Positions 7,611 to 17,500 of a stretch of DNA of 64,000 bases are shown here, piece after piece. Both the position numbers and the translations under genes were made by a program. The notes beneath the pieces are model-generated. The model was not told the DNA's origin. It did not search any database and was given only the letters and a program-made list of their open reading frames with translations. Within the stretch, counting starts at the first letter, position 1; the number at the start of each line of letters is the position of its first letter. The DNA comes from JABDMH01 sp965223105 (GTDB taxonomy: Bacteria > Bacteroidota > Bacteroidia > Chitinophagales > Saprospiraceae), in the NCBI GenBank assembly GCA_965223105.1, contig OZ244987.1:2108001-2172000 (forward strand), read 5' to 3'.

Positions 7611-8774
7611 TTAACGCAAAATTAAACCGACACTAACACCTAAAAAGGTGCCAATCAAATATCCTAAAATTCCAATGAGAATTGCCGGTGTAATGGTGCG
7701 ATGGAGGCCGAAGTTTGCTGCCATTGGAGCAGCAATCGATGGGCCTCCGGCATTAGCCGCCGAGGCCACCAATACTTCTTGCAAGCTTACCCTAAGCAAT
7801 TTTCCACCGATTAGTATAAAAATCAGATGTACGGATAAGATTATAATCACAAATGCCAACATTTGAAAAGAGGTTTGCAAAAGTACTCGCACATCACAGG
7901 CAGCACCTATGACCGCTAAGAAGAGATACATTAAAAACATACCCATTGAAAAAGCACTCCTTTCATATTTTTCCAGCCAGTTTGGAAAAATATTGGCAAT
8001 GATCGTAATCAACAGAGTAATGATCAGCATGTCCAGAGTAATGTCTGTTGACAGAGCATTTTGAAGGATGGGTGATAGAAGATTAGCCACACCGCAGACG
8101 ACCGCTGCAATCGTCAGTGGGACGGCGATAATTTGCATATTCATATCGGTCGGCTGTGGTATTGGCTGATGGTGATCAATGGCCTCGGAAGGATAGTGGA
8201 CAGGGAAATGCTTGGCTATGAACGATATTGAAGGTATGCCGAATAGGAGGATAAAATAGAGGTTAGTAAACGCATTGTCGATTGTGATCACCGTAGGGAA
8301 CAATTCACTGTGTAGGAAGTCGAGCGTGGAGGCTACTGCTAAGAAATTGACACTTCCTCCCGTATAGGTGCCGACAAAAACACCGGCAATTTTGTAGGTT
8401 TCAGCACCAAAATTGATTAGCCAAGTTGCCAAAATGGCACCGATAACAATACCCATTGAGCCAAAAAGAAACACCAACAGCAGCCTCCCTGATTCTCTTA
8501 ATATTTTTTTGAGATGCGCATTGAAAAGCAGCAACGGAATAGAGAGGGGAACGAAAATGTTGTACACAAACTGATAGGCCGGCACTTGAAGGTTAGGATC
8601 TGATGCTGAGGGAAGGAGACCAGTAGACGTAGCCAGTGCAGCCAATGCAATCGTAATAAGTATGCCAGAAACTTTACCGAACCAACCACGATGGTCACCC
8701 AATATTCCAATCACGACACAAACGAGGAGTACGATAAAGATAGGCCAATGATCTTCGACATGAATGGCAGACAT
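7611..8774 (-). CDS. DUF819 family multi-spanning membrane protein
   Basis: 387 residues with about ten hydrophobic segments, starting LLVCVVIGILGDHRGW. The sequences YNIFVPLSIPLLLFNAHLKKI, GVFVGTYTGGSVNFLAV and AANAGGPSIAAPMAA are typical of the DUF819 (YjcL) family: inner-membrane proteins with two related halves, each with a glycine-rich helix break, as in transporters. No substrate is established for the family. The gene follows the secreted-protein gene at 8785 by 10 bp on the same strand, so the two are probably co-transcribed. Confidence 0.88.
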   Translation of the reverse strand: MSAIHVEDHWPIFIVLLVCVVIGILGDHRGWFGKVSGILITIALAALATSTGLLPSASDPNLQVPAYQFVYNIFVPLSIPLLLFNAHLKKILRESGRLLLVFLFGSMGIVIGAILATWLINFGAETYKIAGVFVGTYTGGSVNFLAVASTLDFLHSELFPTVITIDNAFTNLYFILLFGIPSISFIAKHFPVHYPSEAIDHHQPIPQPTDMNMQIIAVPLTIAAVVCGVANLLSPILQNALSTDITLDMLIITLLITIIANIFPNWLEKYERSAFSMGMFLMYLFLAVIGAACDVRVLLQTSFQMLAFVIIILSVHLIFILIGGKLLRVSLQEVLVASAANAGGPSIAAPMAANFGLHRTITPAILIGILGYLIGTFLGVSVGLILR

Positions 8775-8784
8775 ACTGAGGATG

Positions 8785-9513
8785 TTATTTCAATTCAGTG
8801 ATCGTATCTTCTCCAAGGAATTTTGCATTTTTATTCAGATACCATTTTCTAATTTTGGGTAATTTGAACTGCTCGAGTTCGGCCATCCCCTCCACAACAA
8901 TGTATTCACCATCGTTGGCGCTGGGGTCATGATAGAATCGATAGCCCATGAGAGAATAGTCATTTTTGTCAAAGTAGAAATACCAAATATCATTGCCGAC
9001 AGGTGGTTCATAGTGAAGAGAAACACTGTACACGTGGCGGCTGTCAAAGACCGTATCCCTGACCTCATGAGCGAATGCTATATCTTCCTTTAATAACATC
9101 GGTAGTCCGTAAAGATAATTGTAATAATCCCTGAGCAGCAGCGCGTGCTTTTTCTCCAGTCGATATTTTCTGATCAACGCGGAATCTGTCACGGCCTGTC
9201 CATTAAAATATATTAAAGTATCCTGCTGGGAGATCTGATAGGAGATTTGATTGCCGTCTATGTCACGATGTAACTCGAATGCTGATTGCGACCAGTTGAA
9301 CTTTAGTTTACTTGTGCGATTTGCCCCATCAGGTCTTTTTTCACGAAGGGCAATGGTTAGATTTTCCTTACCCCATATTCGGTCAGGATCGTGAAAATCT
9401 ATGCTCTTCTCAATCACCTCTTGTGGCGTGGGTAGTTGTCCAAAGGCCATTTGAGCCAAGCTCAAAAAGAAGGACACAATGGTTGTTTGGAAGATGAATC
9501 TTTGGGATAACAT
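8785..9513 (-). CDS. Secreted protein of unknown function (DUF6503-like)
   Basis: 242 residues from the preferred ATG at 9513, which is preceded by CGGAAAA; an ATG at 9537 would add eight residues. The leader MLSQRFIFQTTIVSFFLSLA ends near AFGQ, a typical Bacteroidota Sec signal peptide cut just before Gln. The mature part begins LPTPQEVIEKSIDFHDP and is mostly beta-strand (FNWSQSAFELHRD, YQISQQDTLIYFNGQ, IWYFYFDKNDYSLMGYRF), resembling the outer-membrane lipoprotein-sorting-like fold used by DUF6503 proteins, which start with a similar helix and HDP. Family assignment is from memory of the pattern. It probably lies in the periplasm. It is upstream of the DUF819 gene and divergent from the photolyase gene. 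Confidence 0.7.
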   Translation of the reverse strand: MLSQRFIFQTTIVSFFLSLAQMAFGQLPTPQEVIEKSIDFHDPDRIWGKENLTIALREKRPDGANRTSKLKFNWSQSAFELHRDIDGNQISYQISQQDTLIYFNGQAVTDSALIRKYRLEKKHALLLRDYYNYLYGLPMLLKEDIAFAHEVRDTVFDSRHVYSVSLHYEPPVGNDIWYFYFDKNDYSLMGYRFYHDPSANDGEYIVVEGMAELEQFKLPKIRKWYLNKNAKFLGEDTITELK

Positions 9514-9589
9514 TTTTCCGTATGGTTTGTTAAGCATGCTGTAATGATACGAATCCTAAGATTTTTGCAGATCATATTTATTCCTCAGT

Positions 9590-10921
9590 ATGGCTAGAAA
9601 AGTAAGTATATTTTGGTTTCGGAGGGATCTTCGCTTGGAGGATAATGCTGGCCTTTATCACGCACTTAAAACCGCCAAAGCCCCGGTATTTCCCCTCTTT
9701 ATTTTTGATAGACAAATCTTGGACGATCTCGAAGACCGATCGGATTCACGAGTGACTTTCATTTATCAGGAAATAAGAAATCTGAAGCAACAACTCGAAG
9801 ACCTTAATTCAGGTATGATGGTTTACTATGGAGATCCGCCATCGATATGGAAAGAGATCTGTAATAAGTATGGGGCCGTCGAAGTCTTTTATAATCATGA
9901 TTACGAGCCTTATGCCAAAACTCGGGATAAGAAAATAGCCTCGATCATCCGGGAGCATGGAGGTAGTTTTAATGGATACAAGGATCAGGTAATATTTGAA
10001 TCCCATGAAATTTTGAAAGATGATGGTGATCCGTACGTCGTATTCACTCCCTATAAGAGGACCTGGCTGGAGAAACTAGACTCAAGAATTCAAGATGGCA
10101 GGTCCTATTATTTACAGTCTTATTCTACGCTTGACTATAGCCATAAGTTCTACCGTCTAGATAGGCCTGAGCAAATGCCGACCTTAGCTGAAATGGGTTT
10201 TACCGCCTCGGACATGGAAATGCCACCGAGGGAGATTTCTAAGGAAGTGATTAGGAGCTATGGGCAAAATCGTGACTACCCAGCCAGAGAGGGTACTTCG
10301 AGGTTAGGCATTCATTACCGGTTTGGCACGATTAGTATTCGTGAGAAGGCTCGAAAGGCCAAATCTCTTAGTGAGACTTACCTAAGTGAATTAATTTGGC
10401 GAGAATTCTACAGTCAGATTTTGGATCACTTTCCTCGAGTAGTCCATGAGTCCTTCCGGACCAAATATGACCGGATATCATGGCGTGATGCTGATGATGA
10501 TTTTTTGGCATGGTGTGAAGGGCTTACAGGTTATCCTATGGTAGATGCTGGTATGCGACAGTTAAATCAGACCGGATATATGCACAACCGGGTAAGAATG
10601 ATCTCGGCTAGTTTCTTGACCAAGCACTTGCTGATTGACTGGCGAAGAGGGGAAGCCTATTTCGCTAAAAAGCTTTTGGACTATGATCTGGCCAGCAACA
10701 ATGGTGGTTGGCAGTGGTCTGCCGGTTGTGGAACAGATGCGGCACCTTATTTTCGGATTTTCAATCCCATTACTCAAAGGGAGAAATATGACCCAGACAA
10801 GGAATATGTTCGACAATGGATTCCCGAACTTGAAACTGCAGAATATCCAGCACCGATAGTGGATCACCGTTATGCTCGGAAGCGTTGCCTAGAAACTTTT
10901 AAAGAGGCATTGAAGGATTAA
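9590..10921 (+). CDS. phrB: Deoxyribodipyrimidine photolyase (cryptochrome/photolyase family)
   Basis: 443 residues, the usual length for class I photolyases, which use FAD and light to split pyrimidine dimers in DNA. The N-terminal alpha/beta antenna domain begins VSIFWFRRDLRLEDNAGLYH. The C-terminal FAD domain shows TSRLGIHYRFGTISIRE, ELIWREFYSQIL, GYPMVDAGMRQLNQTGYMHN and NNGGWQWSAGCGTDAAPYFR, which contain the FAD-contacting and dimer-binding residues. A CPD repair enzyme is more likely than a DASH cryptochrome because of the WQW-x-G-T-DAAPYFRIFNP block. It is followed after 26 bp by the nucleotide cyclase gene on the same strand. Confidence 0.93.
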   Translation: MARKVSIFWFRRDLRLEDNAGLYHALKTAKAPVFPLFIFDRQILDDLEDRSDSRVTFIYQEIRNLKQQLEDLNSGMMVYYGDPPSIWKEICNKYGAVEVFYNHDYEPYAKTRDKKIASIIREHGGSFNGYKDQVIFESHEILKDDGDPYVVFTPYKRTWLEKLDSRIQDGRSYYLQSYSTLDYSHKFYRLDRPEQMPTLAEMGFTASDMEMPPREISKEVIRSYGQNRDYPAREGTSRLGIHYRFGTISIREKARKAKSLSETYLSELIWREFYSQILDHFPRVVHESFRTKYDRISWRDADDDFLAWCEGLTGYPMVDAGMRQLNQTGYMHNRVRMISASFLTKHLLIDWRRGEAYFAKKLLDYDLASNNGGWQWSAGCGTDAAPYFRIFNPITQREKYDPDKEYVRQWIPELETAEYPAPIVDHRYARKRCLETFKEALKD

Positions 10922-10947
10922 CCAATGGTATTGTCTACATTTATTTG

Positions 10948-11520
10948 ATGCAAGCTGAGAAGCGGGAACTCACCATTTTGTTTTGCGATGTTCTGGAATC
11001 TACTCGCCTGGCTGAGGAGTTGGATCTGGATGATTTTGTCCATATTATGGAACGGTACCATCGATGTGTTTATCAGGCCATTACGGTGCAGTACGGATAT
11101 GTGGTTCAGCATCTGGGCGATGGAGTAATGGCCTACTTTGGTTACCCGGCACCATTTCAAGGGGCTCCGGTACATGCGGTAAAGGCTGCCTTGGGCGTGC
11201 TGCGAGATATATGTGAATTACAGAGATATATCAAAGAGACATTTAAAGTAAAGTTCGACATCAGAATCAGTATTCACACCGGTACCGTAATCATGACCGA
11301 TTTGGGTTTGGGCGATCGCAAGGAACGGTTGGCACTGGGAGGTGCACCGAATATTTCAGCAAGATTACAGGGACTGGCACCAAAAAATGGCATTGCTATC
11401 AGCGAGGATACTTACTGCCAATTGGGTGGAGTATTCAAGTGCCAACTACTGGGATTCCATTCCCTTAAGGGAGTTTCCGGCCGGATGAAAGTATATCAGC
11501 CCCTTCATCCAATAGAATAA
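10948..11520 (+). CDS. Stand-alone class III adenylate/guanylate cyclase domain protein
   Basis: 190 residues consisting of one cyclase homology domain. Metal-binding Asp14 (TILFCDVLEST) and Asp58 (HLGDGVMAYFG) and the transition-state pair Asn135/Arg139 (GGAPNISARL) are all present, so the chain can be catalytic as a homodimer making cAMP (or cGMP) from the nucleotide triphosphate. The wording ELTILFCD, GDGVMAYFGYP, ISIHTG matches the cyclase domain that normally precedes AAA/TPR regions, but no sensor, membrane or output domain is attached. The ATG at 10948 is preferred to the TTG at 10945. Position directly after phrB suggests co-transcription, with light or stress as a speculative link. 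Confidence 0.82.
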   Translation: MQAEKRELTILFCDVLESTRLAEELDLDDFVHIMERYHRCVYQAITVQYGYVVQHLGDGVMAYFGYPAPFQGAPVHAVKAALGVLRDICELQRYIKETFKVKFDIRISIHTGTVIMTDLGLGDRKERLALGGAPNISARLQGLAPKNGIAISEDTYCQLGGVFKCQLLGFHSLKGVSGRMKVYQPLHPIE

Positions 11521-11596
11521 GCTCGACAACCCACGCTTGAGGTCATCTGTTAGATTTTGCTAGATTTAAAAACATTTTCAATTAGTCACTTGAAGC

Positions 11597-13189
11597 ATGT
11601 TTAACCTGTATAAACACTTGCCATTGTTGCCTGGTCTGATGGTTCTTCTGACCATTTCATCACTTTATGGTCAAATACCTGAAGAGCAAAGAACGAAGTT
11701 CAAAGAAGAGGTGAAAGATAAAATCGATAGCCGGGCAAAGTTGGCCCAAGTAATGGTCGACAAGGTCTTTAGTTTTGCGGAGCTGGGTTTTCAAGAATTT
11801 GAGACATCAGCTTATTTAACTTCGATTCTAGCTGATCATGGTTTTGAGATCACCGATTCGATTAGTGGTGTTCCGACAGCCTGGTTAGCCAAATGGGGGA
11901 GTGGCAAACCAGTAATTGCCATAGGGAGTGACTTAGATTGCATTCCTAAAGCATCGCAACGGCCGGGAGTAGCTTTCCATGATCCTATTGTAGAGGGTGC
12001 TCCCGGACATGGTGAAGGACATAATTCAGGCAACCCCTTGAATATTTTGGCGGCTATTTCGGTCAAGGAAATCATGGAGCGTGAAGGGATAGAAGGGACG
12101 CTTGTGCTTTGGCCAGGTGTTGCGGAGGAGTTGGTAGGTACCAAAGCTTACTACACCCGCGATGGATACTTCGACGATTTCGATATATGTATTTTTACCC
12201 ATGTAGGTAACAACCTGGGGGTGACTTACGGGCAGGCTCGTGGTACCGGTCTGATTTCAGTTGAGTATACTTTTGAAGGTGAAGCTGCACATGCCGCTGG
12301 ATCTCCATGGAGAGGTAGAAGTGCCGCCGATGCTGTCGAGTTGATGAATATTGGTTGGCAATATCAGCGAGAACACCTCGATCCACTACACCGTTCACAC
12401 TCAGTCATTAACAATGGAGGAGATCAGCCCAATGTGGTGCCATCTAAGGCCACGATCTGGTACTATTTCCGTCATGTGACATATCCAAGAATTATGGAGG
12501 TCTATGAGCGAGCGAATAAGATAGCCGAAGGCGCCTCCTTGATGACCAACACCACGGTCAGTAAGAAGATTCTGGGATCTGCATGGCCCAGGCATTTTAA
12601 TAAGACCATTGCCGAGACGATGTACCAAAACATCCGGGAGATCGGACTACCGGGGTGGTCGTCAGCCGATCAAGAGCTGGCGATGGCCTTGCAGCGCGAG
12701 GTCGGCTCCCATGATACCTCTGGTCTTGCCGTTGAACTTGATACCTTGAGTGCCCCCAGACAAGGTTTTGTGAGTGGAGGCTCTGATGATATCGGAGACA
12801 TCTCCTGGAAGTTACCCACCGTGACCTTGAGGTTTCCATCCAATATCCCAGGTCTGCAGGGGCATCATTGGAGCAACGCTGTATCAATGGCTACTCCCAT
12901 TGCACACAAGGGGGTAGTGGCAGGAGCAAAAGTGGAGGCCATGACAATATTGGATTTTGTTTGTGATACTTCACTGGTAGATAAGGCCTGGCAGTACTTT
13001 CGTGAGGAGCAAGGCATGAAACAAGAATATATTCCGATGGTTACGGACGATGACAAGCCCGCAATTTACCTCAATCAAGAAATTATGGAAGAATTTCGGC
13101 CGTTGCTAGAGCCTTATTATTATGACGAAACCAAATTTGACAACTACTTGCAACAATTGGGAGTCGAATATCCCACGTTAAGAAAATAA
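11597..13189 (+). CDS. Secreted M20 family amidohydrolase (AbgB-like)
   Basis: 530 residues. A signal peptide (HLPLLPGLMVLLTISSLYGQ) is followed by a metallopeptidase domain: FAELGFQEFETSAYL, GSDLDCIP, GHGEGHNSGN and PGVAEELVGTKAYY contain the di-metal ligands of the M20 fold. The insertion between the two catalytic halves (EYTFEGEAAHAAGSPW, SHSVINNGGDQPNVVP) is the dimerisation domain. The best-known relative is AbgB, a subunit of p-aminobenzoyl-glutamate hydrolase; relatives with signal peptides probably act on amides or peptides in the periplasm. Substrate unknown. It ends 12 bp from the convergent barrel gene. Confidence 0.85.
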   Translation: MFNLYKHLPLLPGLMVLLTISSLYGQIPEEQRTKFKEEVKDKIDSRAKLAQVMVDKVFSFAELGFQEFETSAYLTSILADHGFEITDSISGVPTAWLAKWGSGKPVIAIGSDLDCIPKASQRPGVAFHDPIVEGAPGHGEGHNSGNPLNILAAISVKEIMEREGIEGTLVLWPGVAEELVGTKAYYTRDGYFDDFDICIFTHVGNNLGVTYGQARGTGLISVEYTFEGEAAHAAGSPWRGRSAADAVELMNIGWQYQREHLDPLHRSHSVINNGGDQPNVVPSKATIWYYFRHVTYPRIMEVYERANKIAEGASLMTNTTVSKKILGSAWPRHFNKTIAETMYQNIREIGLPGWSSADQELAMALQREVGSHDTSGLAVELDTLSAPRQGFVSGGSDDIGDISWKLPTVTLRFPSNIPGLQGHHWSNAVSMATPIAHKGVVAGAKVEAMTILDFVCDTSLVDKAWQYFREEQGMKQEYIPMVTDDDKPAIYLNQEIMEEFRPLLEPYYYDETKFDNYLQQLGVEYPTLRK

Positions 13190-13201
13190 TTGTGCAGTTT
13201 A

Positions 13202-13792
13202 TCAGATCTGTACACCCATCGAGACGATGACCAGTCGATTATGAGCACTAACAAGGTCCTGTAAGAACTTCGTATGTCCACGTTCGTAATGCACTTCAAT
13301 CGTTAATCGTCCCAGATCCATTCCAACTCCCATTCGGCTTCCGAATCCAGTCCGAGGGTAATCAGTAATTCTCCGATTAAAGTCACCCTCAACCATACTC
13401 AGGGTATAGTTTAGGACAGCATCAAAACGGGCCCAAATCTTGAAATAGTCGATTTGGAGAAGTTTATACCCCACACCAATTGGTACTTTGAATTGTGAAG
13501 AGATTAATGAGGCTGGGGAGTCTTCGGTATCCAGCTGTACAGCAGATCCCAACCGGTAATAATGTAGTCCACCGTTGGCGGTCAGACGATTACCCATCCT
13601 GGCATCCAGACCAAGGTTCCATCCCATTTTAGATAAGGTGGCTGCAACGGTTGGCTGAGACACGATCATTTCACTAAAATTAACTCCAATCTTTGGGGCG
13701 AACGAAAGGGATACTGAATGTTGTGCAGCTACAACTAGTGGCAACAAGCATCCCACCAAAAGAGTAACGCAAATCCTGTGTAAGGTCTTCAT
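13202..13792 (-). CDS. Small outer-membrane beta-barrel protein (PorT-like)
   Basis: 196 residues from the ATG at 13792, which begins a clean signal peptide (MKTLHRICVTLLVGCLLPLV, then VAAQ). The frame extends to 13855 but the extra 21 residues are not leader-like. The mature chain has repeated amphipathic strands (FAPKIGVNFSEM, MGWNLGLDARMG, GGLHYYRLGS, FKVPIGVGYKLL, FGSRMGVGMDLGRL) and ends VSMGVQI, the pattern of the 8-10-strand PorT/OmpW-like barrels common in Bacteroidota. No functional partner is adjacent. Confidence 0.7.
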   Translation of the reverse strand: MKTLHRICVTLLVGCLLPLVVAAQHSVSLSFAPKIGVNFSEMIVSQPTVAATLSKMGWNLGLDARMGNRLTANGGLHYYRLGSAVQLDTEDSPASLISSQFKVPIGVGYKLLQIDYFKIWARFDAVLNYTLSMVEGDFNRRITDYPRTGFGSRMGVGMDLGRLTIEVHYERGHTKFLQDLVSAHNRLVIVSMGVQI

Positions 13793-14525
13793 GGATTTTA
13801 CCCTGTTTTCAAATATTCTTAAGGCAAACGCCTCCAACAAGTGAAACGTGGCCAATCTGCCAAATATTTAACATTTCCGGTGATTTGATTGACATTTCGT
13901 GAAAGTCAAGGCCTTAATCTTGCCAAATTTACCTTATACCAGGTGAAGTATTACAAATTCGGATGGCAAAGTAAAGTGAATACTGGACTTTGGCAAATTT
14001 CACCATGCTTGCGGAAGGTGAGTAACTGTCAACCAACAATTTTAAGCGTGAGTGCCCCCGGCCTTTGGTCATGAAGGCAGGCGTCTGGTTCTATGTACTG
14101 GCCCCAATTAGAAATGGCTTTCATTCGCACACATCAGGCCATAACTGTGGCCTTAGAGAATAATCGACCTCATCAGTTGGAGTACTTGCCTCAGTGATAT
14201 CCCTTCAAGGACCTTCTCGTCCTGACTTTCTTACCCAGGTGATCTCCAACTTTTCTCCTAGCACCACAACATTCACAAGCAATCTTGGGCGAAAACACGC
14301 TGAGGCAAAGTAGTAGGAGGGAAACAGATGCACTCAATGCATCGGTTTAGTTGATTACTTACACATATTAATCTGTGCCATAAATTATTCAAATTACATG
14401 TAAGTGACACATAAAGAAGCAGCTATAAATTTGCTTGTGAATTTATATAGAGAACATTTAATATATAATGTATATTAGCTGCCAGAGAAGCCCCCGGGAT
14501 GCTCTACTAAACCGATAGATTGACC
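13793..14525. other. Long intergenic region before the first giant T9SS gene
   Basis: About 730 bases with no credible gene; the longest frame (13889-14074) has no recognisable features. It holds a 6-bp hairpin (AGGCCA at 14136, TGGCCT at 14148), a purine-rich stretch near 14308, and an AT-rich stretch from about 14380 to 14480. The AT-rich stretch is the probable promoter area and leader of the gene starting at 14526. No tRNA or riboswitch fold was recognised. Confidence 0.5.
14426..14433 (+). promoter_or_regulatory. Possible -7 element for the first giant gene
   Basis: TAAATTTG fits the Bacteroidota -7 consensus TAnnTTTG exactly and sits about 90 bases upstream of the ATG at 14526. No clear TTG -33 element is found at the expected distance, so support is weak. 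Confidence 0.25.
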
Positions 14526-17500
14526 ATGACTAGAAACTTACCATTCCTCCTTGGGCATGCTATATGCCTATTTTTCACATTCGTATCGACAACTACCATT
14601 GGGCAGACCTGTCTACCTAATTGTCGTGATGTAAATTTGTCCGTACAGACGGAAGACGGGCAAGAATTTCATGCCAAGCTCTTTTGGTCCGATTTCCTCA
14701 CCAACTATGAATGTGCCTTGCCCCTTACCTATGCATTATCCACTAGGCAAGGGGGGCCTGTAGCCAGTGGAAGTTCAGACGACGTAGGCAATCAGGAATA
14801 TCTGTTGCTTAGCGCTATCTGTGATCACCTGGAGCAGGGTCTGGTGATCGAGGTAACCAATGCACTGGGTAGCTGTGAGAGCATATTGACTTTTAAAACC
14901 AATGGATGGGCGGGGCAAGGAAGGTCCACGACGGTGTATTGTGAAGATCCTCTGATTACTGATCCCTCTATCTATATTGATGGAACGCCGGTGTTCCCAA
15001 TTATCCCTTGTATTGGCCCAAGTGATCAACCTGCGGAATTTGCCGGTGACTGGGCCTTTCCTATCCCTTGTGAAGCCGGTATTCAAGATACCGCTAAGAT
15101 CATACTAAGGGAATGGGCCTTCTACGATAAGCAGGGAAGGAGATCATCCATCTTTGATACAATTCGGGTCATGAGGCACGCGCAGCTTGACCGGGAGCAC
15201 CTGTACTGTAGTGAGGCAGATACGGCTTACTGTGATAACCTGGAAAAAGTGGGTCCCTATCTCATTGAAGAGACCTATCCGGGAAGTGGCATTTGTGACA
15301 CCTCCTATTTAGTCGAGTTCAAAACCAGTACTGAGGGTTTGATTGCAGTCAGCAGCCAATCTGGTTCGAAATGTGACTTGCAGGTACATGTGACCATCCA
15401 CCCTTTTGACCACGGATGCGGACAATTATACAAAGTTGCAGTTGACATCAAACAAAATTGTGCGGGTAGCCAGAACCTGGCACCATGTTTTGTGCCCGGA
15501 GGCAATGTTGTGGAGCAAATTACCAATGATGCAACTTATTGGAGGTGCAACTTTTGGCTCTACAATATTGATACACTTGCCCCGATAGCTTATTGTGACT
15601 ATAGTGACTTTAATTCGGAAGTAGTTATTCCTTCACAGGATGATGGTGGAGATCATTGTTTCACTACTCCCGGATATCCTGGAGACACCTCCAATGAACC
15701 GATTCTGGTGGCATCAACTTCTTCCTATGATTGTTCGGCTGCTACTGCATTGCCAGCCATTTGTGCCTCCGATGACTGGAGCGGTATCATGCGTGTTCAA
15801 GCTAAGATCCTGGGATTCGGTACCTATATATTGCAGGAGGATGATCTCTGCGCCGTGGGTTCGGGATCCAAGAAATATCGCCATGACGGAATCATAGACT
15901 TACCCTACCGGAATGAACCCTACCAGGTAATATTTGAAATATCAGATAGCTGTCACAACATCGATTCGATTTTTTGTTATCTGCTTGTAAAAGACCGGGT
16001 AAAGCCTACCGCTGTTTCCGATAAGGGTATTCAGGTCGACTTGTCAGGAGCTCATCAAGTTGATGGTGAAGCTGGCAAAGTCTGGGTAGAGGCCATGACA
16101 TTTAATGAGGGCAGTTCAGATAATTGCAACATTCACTTCCTATTGGCTCGACGTGTAGATTGGTACAGGGCTTGTATTGATTTATGTGACAGCACTGAGG
16201 AGCTTTGTACCTACCATGACATCGAGGTCAGGGAACCTTTCTTCAACGTTGACAACTCGGTTGAAAAGCACTATGCTGAGACCTTAAAGTGGCTTGCTGA
16301 AGATGGAACCATGTGTGCCAATGAGCTTTACAATGCCTGGAAATTTGATTTGGCATATTACACCACGACAATCTGTGAACCTGCTCAATCTTTGACCCGT
16401 GAGACTTTCTTAGAGATTATGTCTCAAGATGATTGTGATCTGAAGTTTGGTTTGGAGATCGACAACTTTTTAAGCTGTGCAGATGATTCGATTTCCTATG
16501 AAGAAGCACTGTTCAGAGCGTCAAGCCTTGGAGGGGGCTGGAGCAAGTCTGTGCCTTTTGACTGCGATGATGCATGCAAGTCGGTTCCTGTAGAGATCTT
16601 GGTTATGGACTATTGGTGCAATTGGAGCAGATCATGGACTGAGGTCTGGGTCGAGGACAAGATACCAGTTGAGATTGTCCAAGATTTGTCTCATTCCAAT
16701 ATTTCTTGTAAAAGTTATCGGGATACCCGGTATGATTTCGATGCATCTAACGACCTGATCAGCCTGGAAGATATAGTGGAAATGGCGGAAAATGGTGATG
16801 CAGGGGCTTTGGATACCTTAAACTCGATATTTGGTACCTATGAGAAGGTCTGGAGAGGACCGGAGGGCTCCTACCTCGATATCAATGGTGATCAAGTAGC
16901 AGGTTCAATGGAGGTGGAAGATAGTATCTGTGTTTGTGAAACAGACACCACACCAGTCAGAACCTTAGATGATCATTTAGGCTATATCTGGAAGGATTCT
17001 ATCAGTTCAGCTTGCTCCTATCAGATGACAAAGCAGTCGATCAATCGTGGATTGGTTGTGGTAAATTGCCCACAGAACGTGCACTGTAGGCAAACGGTTT
17101 GGTCTGATTTTGACCATTGTGGCCAAGGGGTAATCTATCGAAAGTTTGAGATCTGGCAGGGGTGTGATCCAAATGGGCACGGTGCGGGTGAGGTCGATAC
17201 AGTAGTTAGGATCCAACAAATTGGTGTAGGAAATCACTGTCGACTCTCGAAGGAAATGTTTGATCTTCCTGAAGATCTCGAGGTTTCCTCTTGCGGCATC
17301 GAGTTCGATCCTGCCGGCAGTGGAAATGTTGTCGGTGCAGTAGATCCCGATTCCACCGGTCGGCCAGAATATCTTTTTGATGATGACTGTCGGCTTGTTG
17401 GGATTGCTCAGGTTGACAAGCTTTTTAGGGTTGTAGGTGGAGATCAAGCTTGCTACAAGATCCTCCGTACCTGGTATTTTGCCGACTGGTGTCAACAAGG

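Noticed and set aside
13889..14074. 61-codon frame in the long intergenic region
   Set aside because: No leader, domain or family pattern and no codon bias like the neighbours.
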